Assembly: GCA_009869945.1 (NCBI GenBank)
Contig: WIXG01000152.1
Span: forward strand, 62,001 to 126,000
Reading direction: 5' to 3'
Source: Mesaphorura yosii
Taxonomy: Eukaryota > Arthropoda > Collembola > Poduromorpha > Tullbergiidae
DNA: 64,000 nucleotides
Position numbers and translations under genes: made by a program. Below, piece after piece: positions 63,856 through 64,000 of the stretch; position 1 is the stretch's first letter; each line of letters starts with the position of its first letter. Below the pieces are notes generated by a model. That model was not told the origin of the DNA. It made no database searches and saw only the letters and a list, made by a program, of their open reading frames with translations.

Positions 63856-64000
63856 GTAATTTACAGGCTCCAAGGCCGCTAAATCCTCAGACATAAATAC
63901 ATGGCGATATCTTCATCACAAACTGAATGCGCGAAAGCCTCCATTTCGGAGTAAAGCTGCAGAAATAATGAAGGGACTGGCGAGGGGAAACTTTCCTAAT
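63856..64000 (+). other. Window end, probable intron
   Basis: Follows the donor after 63855. In unspliced reading the frame ends within 14 codons (stop at 63894-63896). Nothing else is recognised before the window ends. Confidence 0.4.

Overview
The window is nuclear DNA from a small-genome arthropod. Genes are split by short GT-AG introns (mostly 55-170 bp), the DNA is AT-rich, and one gene is a CYP307 (Spook-type) P450 of the ecdysteroid pathway. The short introns and tight gene packing suggest a branchiopod crustacean such as Daphnia, but that is an inference. I see no bacterial operons, phage, CRISPR or recognisable complete transposon.

Left part (1-18.8 kb), gene-dense. A possible C-terminal end of an unidentified plus-strand gene (1-189) converges on a FANCM DNA-repair translocase gene on the minus strand (6212 to 229, 17 coding exons, 1566 codons). 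About 4 kb of apparent intergenic DNA follows. A plus-strand CYP307/Spook-like gene (11372-13925) comes next, with a candidate TATA promoter near 10174. It converges tail-to-tail with rtcb (minus, 16383 to 14236, 10 exons, 506 aa), the tRNA-splicing ligase. rtcb is head-to-head with the F-actin capping protein alpha subunit gene (plus, 17081-18724, 8 exons, 291 aa). For these four genes I rebuilt the exon chains by hand, and every junction keeps frame. One CYP307 intron is uncertain.

Middle part (18.8-54.4 kb), about 35 kb with almost no supportable coding sequence. It holds a convincing signal-peptide exon (20167-20317), a possible terminal exon (21337 onward), two possible 5' untranslated first exons (about 40.56-40.80 kb and 43.33-43.64 kb) and scattered simple repeats. 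Open frames here are short and low in complexity.

Right part (54.4-64 kb). A plus-strand gene for a secreted or type II membrane protein starts at 54477, with coding exons 54436-54642, 62152-62658 and 63247-63855, all joined in phase 1, and probably runs off the window. The 427 visible residues are proline-, serine-, glycine-, asparagine- and histidine-rich. They carry several N-glycosylation sequons and no cysteine after the signal segment. I do not recognise the family.

The genes do not form one pathway. They cover fork repair (FANCM), steroid hormone synthesis (CYP307), tRNA and XBP1 RNA ligation (RTCB), actin dynamics (CapZ alpha) and an unknown secreted product.
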